A stretch of DNA of 47,041 bases, taken from NCBI GenBank assembly GCA_026989535.1, contig JALSJD010000212.1:1-47041 (forward strand), in the 5' to 3' direction. A program made the position numbers and the translations under genes. Under the pieces are notes generated by a model. The model made no database searches. It was not told the DNA's origin and saw only the letters and a list, made by a program, of their open reading frames with translations. Below, in pieces: positions 41,525 through 47,041 of this stretch (within the stretch, counting starts at the first letter, position 1; every line of letters begins with the position of its first letter). Source of the stretch: Cyclobacteriaceae bacterium. GTDB lineage: Bacteria > Bacteroidota > Bacteroidia > Cytophagales > Cyclobacteriaceae.

Positions 41525-41598
41525 GCAAGAATATCTGTTTGTATAAGGGGCAAAATACTAATTTGGATTACCGAGCCTAAGTTATATAAGAGTCGTTA

Positions 41599-42918
41599 TC
41601 ACATCCCAAATACCCCTTGGTTAATATTTTTAAGTGCTTGTAGCTTAAATTTAGTAGGTATAAGCAACGAAATATTATTCTTGCTTCCTCCTAACGAAAT
41701 CATTCGTACAGGTAATTCTTCTATGGAGTGGAAGAGGTTTTTAATTACTTCGGAATTTTTGAGAATGAAATTGCCAACCAAACAAATAATCGACTGGTTT
41801 CCATCTATTTCAACCATTCCAAGCTGCTCAAGCTCTTTCGTTATTTTAGGCAAATGTGTGGTGTCATCAATGGTTAATGAAACCGCAATTTCAGAAGTAG
41901 TAACTAAATCAATCGGTGTTTTATAGGCATCAAAAATTTGAAATATTTTAAGCAAAAAACCATGCGCCAGCAACATACGAGACGATTTTATCTTAATGGC
42001 TGTAATGCCATCTTTGGCGGCCACTGCTTTTACCTCTCTATTCTCCGCATTTTTATCGATTAAAGTACCCTCTGCCTGAGGCTGCATTGTGTTTTTAAGT
42101 CGTACCGGCACTGCTGCTTCTTGCGCAGGCAATATGGTGGCAGGGTGCAGTATTTTAGCGCCAAAATAGGCCAACTCCGCAGCTTCATCAAACGATAAAT
42201 GTTTAATCGCTTTGGTGGCATTAACCACTCTTGGGTCGTTATTGTGCATGCCATCAATATCGGTCCAAATTTGAATTTCATCCGCTTTAAGAGCGGCTCC
42301 AATGAGTGAAGCAGAGTAATCGCTGCCTCCTCTTTTTAAATTGTCAATATCCCCTTCGTGGTTTAAGCAAATAAAACCTTGGGTAATAAAGAGGTTATGT
42401 TCCTTATCCTCTTGTATAATGGCATTTAACTTTTGGGAGATGTCTTTTACCACGGGTTCACCTTCCCCACTTAAATGGACATAATCAAGCGCTAACACTA
42501 GCTTGGACTTAACCCCATGCTCTTCTAAAAATAAATTAAATAAATTGGTTGACATTAATTCTCCCTGTGCCACCAATTCATTGTTTTTAGATCTTCCGAA
42601 TGGATAATTTAAGTAATTTCTCATAAGCGAAAAACTATTTTCAACAATGGTTTTAGCCTTTTCAACAAGTGAAGGTTGCGATAATAAACTAGCAATAAAT
42701 AATTGATATTCCTCTGCCAGAGCTTTAATGGAAGCGTTTGCTTTGCTTATTTTTTTTGCTAGCAATAAATCGCCAATGGCCACCAACTTATTGGTAGTGC
42801 CCGAAACAGCCGACAAAACTATTACTTTAGGCTCTGCAGAAGCCGTAATTATTTCTAAAACAAGTTGCATTCGCTGGGCACTTCCTACAGAGGTGCCTCC
42901 AAATTTTAATACTTTCAT
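41599..42918 (-). CDS. Aspartate kinase (monofunctional)
   Basis: Phosphorylates L-aspartate, the first step toward lysine, threonine, methionine and diaminopimelate. The 439-aa protein opens with the catalytic MKVLKFGGTSVGSAQRM. It has VIVLSAVSGTTNKL, the substrate motif GFICLNHEGDIDNLKRGGSDYSASLIGAALKADEIQIWTDIDGM, and ELAYFGAKILHPATILPA. Two C-terminal ACT domains follow (about 300-439: ITAIKIKSSRMLLAHGFLLKIF and QSIICLVGN), so feedback inhibition is likely. Overall length and motifs fit the lysC/thrA-N type; the isozyme cannot be assigned. It follows ribH by 11 bp. Confidence 0.94.
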   Translation of the reverse strand: MKVLKFGGTSVGSAQRMQLVLEIITASAEPKVIVLSAVSGTTNKLVAIGDLLLAKKISKANASIKALAEEYQLFIASLLSQPSLVEKAKTIVENSFSLMRNYLNYPFGRSKNNELVAQGELMSTNLFNLFLEEHGVKSKLVLALDYVHLSGEGEPVVKDISQKLNAIIQEDKEHNLFITQGFICLNHEGDIDNLKRGGSDYSASLIGAALKADEIQIWTDIDGMHNNDPRVVNATKAIKHLSFDEAAELAYFGAKILHPATILPAQEAAVPVRLKNTMQPQAEGTLIDKNAENREVKAVAAKDGITAIKIKSSRMLLAHGFLLKIFQIFDAYKTPIDLVTTSEIAVSLTIDDTTHLPKITKELEQLGMVEIDGNQSIICLVGNFILKNSEVIKNLFHSIEELPVRMISLGGSKNNISLLIPTKFKLQALKNINQGVFGM

Positions 42919-42929
42919 TAAGTGGAGGT

Positions 42930-43406
42930 TTAAAAATTGAGCATTTTTACTGCGGTAATGGCGGCTTCTTCTCCTTTATTTCCATGTTTTCCTCCCGCTC
43001 TATCTAATGCTTGTTGCATAGTATTGGTGGTGAGCACACCAAAGATTACGGGCTTATTATATTTAAGCGCCACAGTGGTGACTCCTTGCGCCACCGCTTC
43101 ACAAATAAAATCGAAATGACGAGTTTCACCTTGAATTACACAGCCTAAACTAATAATTGCATCAAAATTTTGTTGCTGAGCCAAAAATTGCGACCCTAAT
43201 GATAACTCGAAAGTACCGGGCACATAGTGCACCTTAATATTTTCTCGCACCACCCCTTGCTCAAGCAATGTTTCAATAGCACCTTCTAGCAAGGCACCTG
43301 TAATGGTTTCATTCCACTCTGCCACTACAATTCCAAACTGTTTATTTTCAACACTTCCTGTGTTTTTTGGGGAGTGTTCACTTAGGTTTTTTAAATTACT
43401 TGCCAT
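42930..43406 (-). CDS. ribH: 6,7-dimethyl-8-ribityllumazine synthase
   Basis: Condenses 5-amino-6-ribitylaminouracil with dihydroxybutanone phosphate, the penultimate riboflavin step. The 158-aa protein has the family motifs FGIVVAEWNETITGALLEGAI, VHYVPGTFELSLGSQFLAQ, ISLGCVIQGETRHFDFICEAVAQG, KPVIFGVLTTNTMQQALDRAGGKHGNKG, and AAITAVKMLNF. It is expected to form pentamers or capsids. It is co-directional with the TPR gene upstream, but a terminator intervenes; the TPR-ribH neighbourhood is common in Bacteroidota. Confidence 0.97.
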   Translation of the reverse strand: MASNLKNLSEHSPKNTGSVENKQFGIVVAEWNETITGALLEGAIETLLEQGVVRENIKVHYVPGTFELSLGSQFLAQQQNFDAIISLGCVIQGETRHFDFICEAVAQGVTTVALKYNKPVIFGVLTTNTMQQALDRAGGKHGNKGEEAAITAVKMLNF

Positions 43407-43417
43407 ATTTTTTCCAT

Positions 43418-43451
43418 TAAAAAAGGGGTAAGATTACAAATCCTACCCCTT
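43418..43451 (-). terminator. Rho-independent terminator after the TPR gene
   Basis: AAGGGGTA (43423-43430) and TACCCCTT (43444-43451) form an 8-bp stem around GATT/AATC-type pairing. On the minus strand it is followed by a U-run (A6 at 43419-43424). It lies 20 bp past the TPR stop and 12 bp before the ribH start. Confidence 0.85.
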
Positions 43452-43471
43452 AAAATTAATTTTTTTTAAGA

Positions 43472-44164
43472 TTAAGATTTTCCTTGTAATCTTGCTTTAT
43501 ATTTTTTAGCCTTATCAACCTCATTCGATTTTGCAAAATCTTTAACAATGGTTTCGTATTGTTTGGTTGCACTCGAAAAGTCTTCTAGTTTTTCATAAGC
43601 CAACCCTGCTTTTAACAAATATACAGGTGTAAAATACTCGTTTGGGTTATCGTTTGCAGCCTTAGAATAGTAATTAGCTGCTTCTGAAAAATCATTTTGT
43701 TGCATAAAAGCATCGCCTAAAAGGCTGTATGCTCTTGCCTGAAGCACATAATCGCTACTGCTAAAATCTTGTAGAAATGGCACTGCCGATTCGTAAGTTG
43801 CTTTTTTCATGTAAATAGAACCCACATAAAAATTAGCTAGATTACCAGCGGAGGTAGCTCCATAATTATCAATGATATCTAAAAAACCATAATAATTACC
43901 ATCACCGTTTAGTGCTAAATCCAAGCTATCTTGCTCATAATAATATACTGCCTGAAACATTTCGTCTTGAGCCAATGAGTTTTGGCTGTCCATGTAGTAA
44001 TTATATCCAAAAAAGCTAGCCAGTGCAATTGCCAATATACCTGCAATTGAAAACACCGTTACTTTATTGTTCTCTAAAAATTGTTCTGATTTCGTAAGTT
44101 GTTCGGCCAGTACTTCTGCACTCTCCAACACTCCATCCTCATGTTTTTTTCCTTTTTTAGCCAT
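43472..44164 (-). CDS. Membrane-anchored TPR protein (YfgM-like)
   Basis: The 230-aa protein has a charged cytoplasmic N-terminus (MAKKGKKHEDGV), one membrane helix (about 35-54: VTVFSIAGILAIALASFFGY), and periplasmic TPR repeats (FYVGSIYMKKATYESAVPFL, AYSLLGDAFMQQNDFSEAANYYSKAA, KAGLAYEKLEDFSSATKQYETIV). The layout matches YfgM, an ancillary SecYEG/PpiD partner in Enterobacteria. That role in Bacteroidota is only inferred. It lies between pdhA and ribH on the minus strand, 43 bp after pdhA. Confidence 0.85.
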   Translation of the reverse strand: MAKKGKKHEDGVLESAEVLAEQLTKSEQFLENNKVTVFSIAGILAIALASFFGYNYYMDSQNSLAQDEMFQAVYYYEQDSLDLALNGDGNYYGFLDIIDNYGATSAGNLANFYVGSIYMKKATYESAVPFLQDFSSSDYVLQARAYSLLGDAFMQQNDFSEAANYYSKAANDNPNEYFTPVYLLKAGLAYEKLEDFSSATKQYETIVKDFAKSNEVDKAKKYKARLQGKS

Positions 44165-44207
44165 GCTCTTATTTTTCCGGCTGCAATAATACCACTTTCA
44201 ATTTATT

Positions 44208-45233
44208 TTACCCCATTTCAAATGGGTAATCTTCTTGAACATACACATTTTCAAATGCTTGTGATGCAGGTGGGAAGTCAGACTCCTCTGCAAACTTCAC
44301 ACTTTCCATCACTTTTTCTTTCAGTAGCTTATCAATGGCAACCAATTCTTCTTCTTTAGCAAATTTATTTTTTATAATAATTTGTTTTACCTGCTCAATA
44401 GGGTCTAACTTTTTATATTCTTCCAGCTCCTCTTTGGTTCTGTATTTAGCAGGATCGGACATAGAGTGCCCTTTATATCGATAGGTTTTAAACTCCAATA
44501 AAGTAGGCCCATCGCCTTTGCGAGCCCTTTTAGCTGCTACTACAACTGCTTCGTGTACATTTTCCACATTCATAGCATCTACGGTAACCGAAGGCATTTC
44601 ATAGGCTCTGCCTAATTCAGATAAATCTGTAACATTTGAGGTACGCGCTACCGAAGTACCCATGGCATAGCCATTATTTTCAATCACAAATAGTACAGGT
44701 AATTTCATGGTCATAGCCAAATTGAGTGCTTCATGAAAAGCACCTTGGCGTGCAGCACCATCGCCTAAATACGTTACACAAAGATTATCAGAACCGTTGT
44801 ATTTTTCGGCAAAGGCAATTCCTGTGCCTAGTGGCACTTGGCCACCTACAATACCATGGCCGCCATAAAAATGATGCTCTTTATCAAACATGTGCATAGA
44901 ACCACCATTGCCCTTAGAAATGCCCGTTTCTTTGGCAAAAAGTTCTGCCATAATTTTTTTAGGATCGGCACCTAATGCAATAGGATGTGCGTGATCGCGA
45001 TAAGCTGTAATATGCTTGTCGCCTTCTTTAAGTGCAGAAACAGCTCCTGCTACGCACGCTTCTTGCCCAATATATAAATGGCAAAAGCCTTTAATTTTTT
45101 GCTGTCCGTAAAGTTGGCCTGCTTTTTCTTCGAACCTACGCATATAAAGCATTTGCTCGTACCAGTTCATGTATTGAGCCTTCGAGAATTTAAGTTTTGA
45201 ACCAGTCGTTTTGTTTGATTTTGAAGTTGCCAT
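44208..45233 (-). CDS. pdhA: Pyruvate dehydrogenase E1 component, alpha subunit
   Basis: The thiamine-diphosphate-dependent alpha subunit of the heterotetrameric E1, which decarboxylates pyruvate and acetylates lipoyl-E2. The 341-aa protein has YEQMLYMRRFEEKAGQLYGQQKIKGFCHLYIGQEA, AYRDHAHPIALGAD, GGSMHMFDKEHHFYGGHGIVGGQVPLGTG, the ThDP motif GDGAARQGAFHEALNLAMTMKLPVLFVIENN, and the phosphorylation-loop-like TYRYKGHSMSDPAKYR. ATG 45233 (MATSKSNKTTG) fits the family; the frame extends to 45329 without homology. E1 beta and E2 are not in the window, so the complex is encoded at separate loci. Confidence 0.95.
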   Translation of the reverse strand: MATSKSNKTTGSKLKFSKAQYMNWYEQMLYMRRFEEKAGQLYGQQKIKGFCHLYIGQEACVAGAVSALKEGDKHITAYRDHAHPIALGADPKKIMAELFAKETGISKGNGGSMHMFDKEHHFYGGHGIVGGQVPLGTGIAFAEKYNGSDNLCVTYLGDGAARQGAFHEALNLAMTMKLPVLFVIENNGYAMGTSVARTSNVTDLSELGRAYEMPSVTVDAMNVENVHEAVVVAAKRARKGDGPTLLEFKTYRYKGHSMSDPAKYRTKEELEEYKKLDPIEQVKQIIIKNKFAKEEELVAIDKLLKEKVMESVKFAEESDFPPASQAFENVYVQEDYPFEMG

Positions 45234-45251
45234 TTTTGCTCGGTATCTTTG
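45220..45251 (+). promoter_or_regulatory. Candidate recF promoter overlapping the pdhA 5' end
   Basis: TTTG (45220-45223), a 20-bp spacer, and TATCTTTG (45244-45251) match the Bacteroidota consensus exactly on the plus strand. The -33 lies in the first codons of pdhA and the -7 just before its start. Predicted leader to recF ATG 45329 is about 70 nt. Confidence 0.55.
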
Positions 45252-45328
45252 GTTGTTATAAGAACTCGCAAAGCTAGTTAATACAACTCCTTTTTGTAAA
45301 TATACCCTAAAGAATATTTGGTTAACCA

Positions 45329-46453
45329 ATGGTATTTAAAAACTTATCGCTTTATAATTTTAAAAACTTTGAAACATTATCTATTGATTTTGCAGATGGA
45401 TTAAACTGTTTTGTGGGCCATAATGGTGCTGGAAAAACCAATATTTTAGATGCCTTGCATTACTTATCGATGACTAAAAGTTCGATTAACTCAATAGACA
45501 GTGCCAACATTAGGTTTAATGAAACGCAGTTTATGATTAAATCAACTCTTTTGGTAAAAAAGAAGAAACATTTGGTAAACTGTGCGGCTACTCTTGGCAA
45601 AAAGAAAGAAATAAAGGTGAATAAAAAGGAGCATGAAAAATTAAGTCATCATATTGGCATGTTTCCCTTAGTGATGGTTTCGCCCAACGACACCAACCTT
45701 ATTTATGACAGCAACGAAGTAAGGCGTAGGTTTTTTGATAGTGCCATAAGCCAATCGAACAAAGCCTATTTGCAACATTTAATTGCTTACACATTTGCGC
45801 TTAAAAACAGAAATGCCTTGCTAAAAATGGAAGGCAATAAACGCTTCATAGATTATGATTTATTAAAGACTTATACCGATTTATTAATAAAGCACGGCAC
45901 TCCTATTTTTGAAGAGCGAAAGAAGTATCTAACTCAATTTCTGAAATTATTTAATGGCCATTACGCATCGCTGCATGATAAAACGGAGCCAGTATCTATT
46001 AGCTACGAAAGCCAATTTTTTGAAAAAAACATAGAGGCAGTTTTTGAAAAAAACAGACAGAAAGATGTAATTATGCAACGCACTAATGTTGGCATTCATA
46101 AAGATTCGTTTCTTTTTACTATTTATGATAAGCCTTTAAAAAGGCACGGATCGCAAGGGCAACAAAAATCATTTTTGGTAGGGTTAAAGCTGGCTCAATT
46201 TGAGATGCTTGCCACTCAAAAAAAATTAAAACCGGTACTCCTACTGGATGATATATTTGATAAACTAGATGATGAGCGTATGCATAAATTGCTCAATAAA
46301 GTAACTACAAAAGCGTATGGGCAATTATTTATAACCGATGCCCGACCCGAGCGAACGTTGAGTGTATTAAAAGCAAATAAGCTAAGTGCTCGTATATTTG
46401 AGGTAGAAAATGGAGTTATAAAAAACACCTCTGATTATGAAGCCAAAATATAA
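45329..46453 (+). CDS. recF: DNA replication and repair protein RecF
   Basis: An SMC-like ATPase that loads RecA at ssDNA gaps with RecO and RecR. The 374-aa protein has P-loop GHNGAGKT (30-37), ALHYLSMTKS, SPNDTNLIYDSNEVRRRFFD, the ABC signature region KRHGSQGQQKSFLVGLKLAQ, and Walker B PVLLLDDIFDKLDDER. ATG 45329 is the natural start. The coding end overlaps dciA by 17 bp, indicating translational coupling. It is divergent from pdhA. dnaA, dnaN and gyrB are not adjacent, unlike the classical recF locus. Confidence 0.96.
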   Translation: MVFKNLSLYNFKNFETLSIDFADGLNCFVGHNGAGKTNILDALHYLSMTKSSINSIDSANIRFNETQFMIKSTLLVKKKKHLVNCAATLGKKKEIKVNKKEHEKLSHHIGMFPLVMVSPNDTNLIYDSNEVRRRFFDSAISQSNKAYLQHLIAYTFALKNRNALLKMEGNKRFIDYDLLKTYTDLLIKHGTPIFEERKKYLTQFLKLFNGHYASLHDKTEPVSISYESQFFEKNIEAVFEKNRQKDVIMQRTNVGIHKDSFLFTIYDKPLKRHGSQGQQKSFLVGLKLAQFEMLATQKKLKPVLLLDDIFDKLDDERMHKLLNKVTTKAYGQLFITDARPERTLSVLKANKLSARIFEVENGVIKNTSDYEAKI

Positions 46454-46754
46454 TCGCGAAAACTACCGGAACGCAGCCCCAACCTCATTAAAGGATGCCA
46501 TCAATCAGATGTATGATACCTATAACCTAAAACGCAAGGTGGATGAGGGTACCATTATTGCCTATTGGGAAAAAATAATGGGTTTATCTGTGGCCAAAAG
46601 AACCACTAACTTGTTTTTTAGAGATAAAAAGTTAATTGTTGAACTTAGCTCTGCACCATTAAAGCAAGAACTCACTTTATCTAAACCCAAAATCCTTGAG
46701 CTTTTTGGCAAAGAAGTAGGCGTTGGCGTGGTAGAAGAGGTTGTTTTCTTATAA
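46437..46754 (+). CDS. DUF721 / DciA-like protein
   Basis: A 105-aa protein of the DUF721 family, whose characterised member DciA loads the replicative helicase DnaB in bacteria lacking DnaC or DnaI. The sequence shows LKDAINQMYDTYNLKRKVDEGTIIAYWEKIMGLSVAKRTTNLFFRDKKLIVELSSAPLKQEL, a KH-like alpha/beta pattern, and no long disordered tail. It starts 17 bp inside recF, so the two are translated together. The context of recombination and replication genes supports a replication role; direct evidence for the short Bacteroidota form is limited. Confidence 0.88.
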   Translation: MKPKYNRENYRNAAPTSLKDAINQMYDTYNLKRKVDEGTIIAYWEKIMGLSVAKRTTNLFFRDKKLIVELSSAPLKQELTLSKPKILELFGKEVGVGVVEEVVFL

Positions 46755-46795
46755 AAAAACTTAACCAAGGCACTTAGCCTACATTTCCAAGACCT

Positions 46796-46858
46796 CACAA
46801 AAGCAGTAAGATTCACCCTCTTAGAAGGTGGCTTTTGTGTTGCCCCGCCAAGTGGGGC
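46796..46858 (+). terminator. Stem-loops downstream of dciA
   Basis: CACAAAAGC (46796-46804) pairs with GCTTTTGTG (46831-46839) around an inner CACC/GGTG stem. GCCCC/GGGGC (46842-46858) follows and is then TTT. They may end the recF-dciA transcript, or the first may be an element end. There is no long U-run. Confidence 0.4.
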
Positions 46859-46873
46859 TTTGGCAGTTTCTGT

Positions 46874-46894
46874 GCTTACGCTAAAGCTTTAGCG
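46874..46894. repeat. Short dispersed palindromic repeat, copy 2
   Basis: CGCTAAAGCTTTAGCG (46879-46894) is a perfect 16-bp palindrome. With its GCTTA prefix it matches 35474-35494 closely. A degenerate extra unit CGCTAAAAGTTTAGCA follows at once. Confidence 0.6.
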
Positions 46895-46939
46895 CATTCG
46901 CTAAAAGTTTAGCAGTTGCGAAGCGACACGCGTGTTTTA

Positions 46940-47041
46940 GCGATACCAATTCAAAATAGTTTAATACTCCTGGTGGAAGTTGAAGTTTAAGCAACTCTTT
47001 AATACATCCTTTTCCATAACCCAAAGATAGCCTAGTCTCCA
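46940..47041 (-). pseudogene. Possible frameshifted N-terminal remnant of an ISAon1-like transposase
   Basis: On the minus strand, ATG 47017 gives MEKDVLK and then runs out of frame. The adjacent frame reads KELLKLQLPPGVLNYFELVS, which resembles the N-terminus of transposases of the ISAon1 type (short LLxLxLPxGxLxYFExV block). One frameshift would join them, and the frame degenerates by 46881. The evidence is short and the window ends here, so this is tentative. Confidence 0.3.

Noticed and set aside
41173-41598. Small gene in the spacer between nhaD and aspartate kinase
   Set aside because: No frame with a plausible start and length was seen; the space is filled by the MITE and REP-like arms.

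Overview
The window is chromosomal DNA from a member of the Bacteroidota, most likely a Cytophagales-type marine or soil bacterium. The evidence is an AT-rich genome, a secreted nuclease ending in a type IX secretion (T9SS) sorting domain, SusC/CarboxypepD-type TonB receptors, a BtuB-BtuG vitamin B12 operon, a bacterial GH3-family protein, a conserved coaX / outer-membrane protein / TPR / lptC block, and several promoters of the Bacteroidota TTTG-N18/20-TAnnTTTG type. The genus assignment is inference. No rRNA genes, prophage or CRISPR array were seen; there is one tRNA.

Layout. 1-881: end-truncated GT4 glycosyltransferase. 1.0-2.7 kb: hflX, then a GIY-YIG endonuclease gene wedged between two copies of the 5' end of a tRNA-Arg(CCU) gene. 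2.8-5.7 kb (minus strand): amidohydrolase, alanine racemase and csaA. 5.7-6.75 kb: a small secreted protein and a thioredoxin-like pseudogene split by a MITE. 6.75-9.7 kb: a two-component system whose kinase has a periplasmic solute-binding sensor. 9.9-14.3 kb: P5C dehydrogenase and a convergent M14 peptidase, with a small palindromic transposable repeat between them. 14.6-20.5 kb: TonB receptor plus a repeat-containing lipoprotein, then a T9SS-exported endonuclease I. 20.6-25.6 kb: AAA/DUF4143 ATPase, MltF-like lytic transglycosylase, a repeat graveyard, and a Crp/Fnr regulator, NTF2-like and YceI cluster. 25.7-29.9 kb: recJ, lptB and GH3. 29.9-30.3 kb: a convergent spacer with clustered DnaA-box-like sequences. 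30.3-32.1 kb: CLC channel. 32.2-35.4 kb: promoter, cobalamin riboswitch, btuB and btuG-like gene. 35.5-39.6 kb (minus strand): coaX, OMP, TPR and lptC. 39.7-41.2 kb: nhaD, followed by a complete MITE. 41.6-45.2 kb (minus strand): aspartate kinase, ribH, TPR and pdhA. 45.3-46.8 kb: recF overlapping dciA. The right edge holds a possible transposase remnant.

Most genes are housekeeping and look vertically inherited. The unusual content lies between genes. There are at least three families of short, non-autonomous, inverted-repeat elements, each with target-site duplications that can be read directly: 4 bp (in a coding sequence, where excision restores the reading frame), 6 bp (two independent copies) and 8 bp. 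The best candidate for something under-described is the GIY-YIG/tRNA-Arg unit. Its start codon lies in a duplicated tRNA 5' segment and its stop codon lies inside the intact tRNA. Two 52-bp repeats sit exactly inside the upstream tRNA duplicate. All functional calls are from reading the translations by eye; no database search was run.
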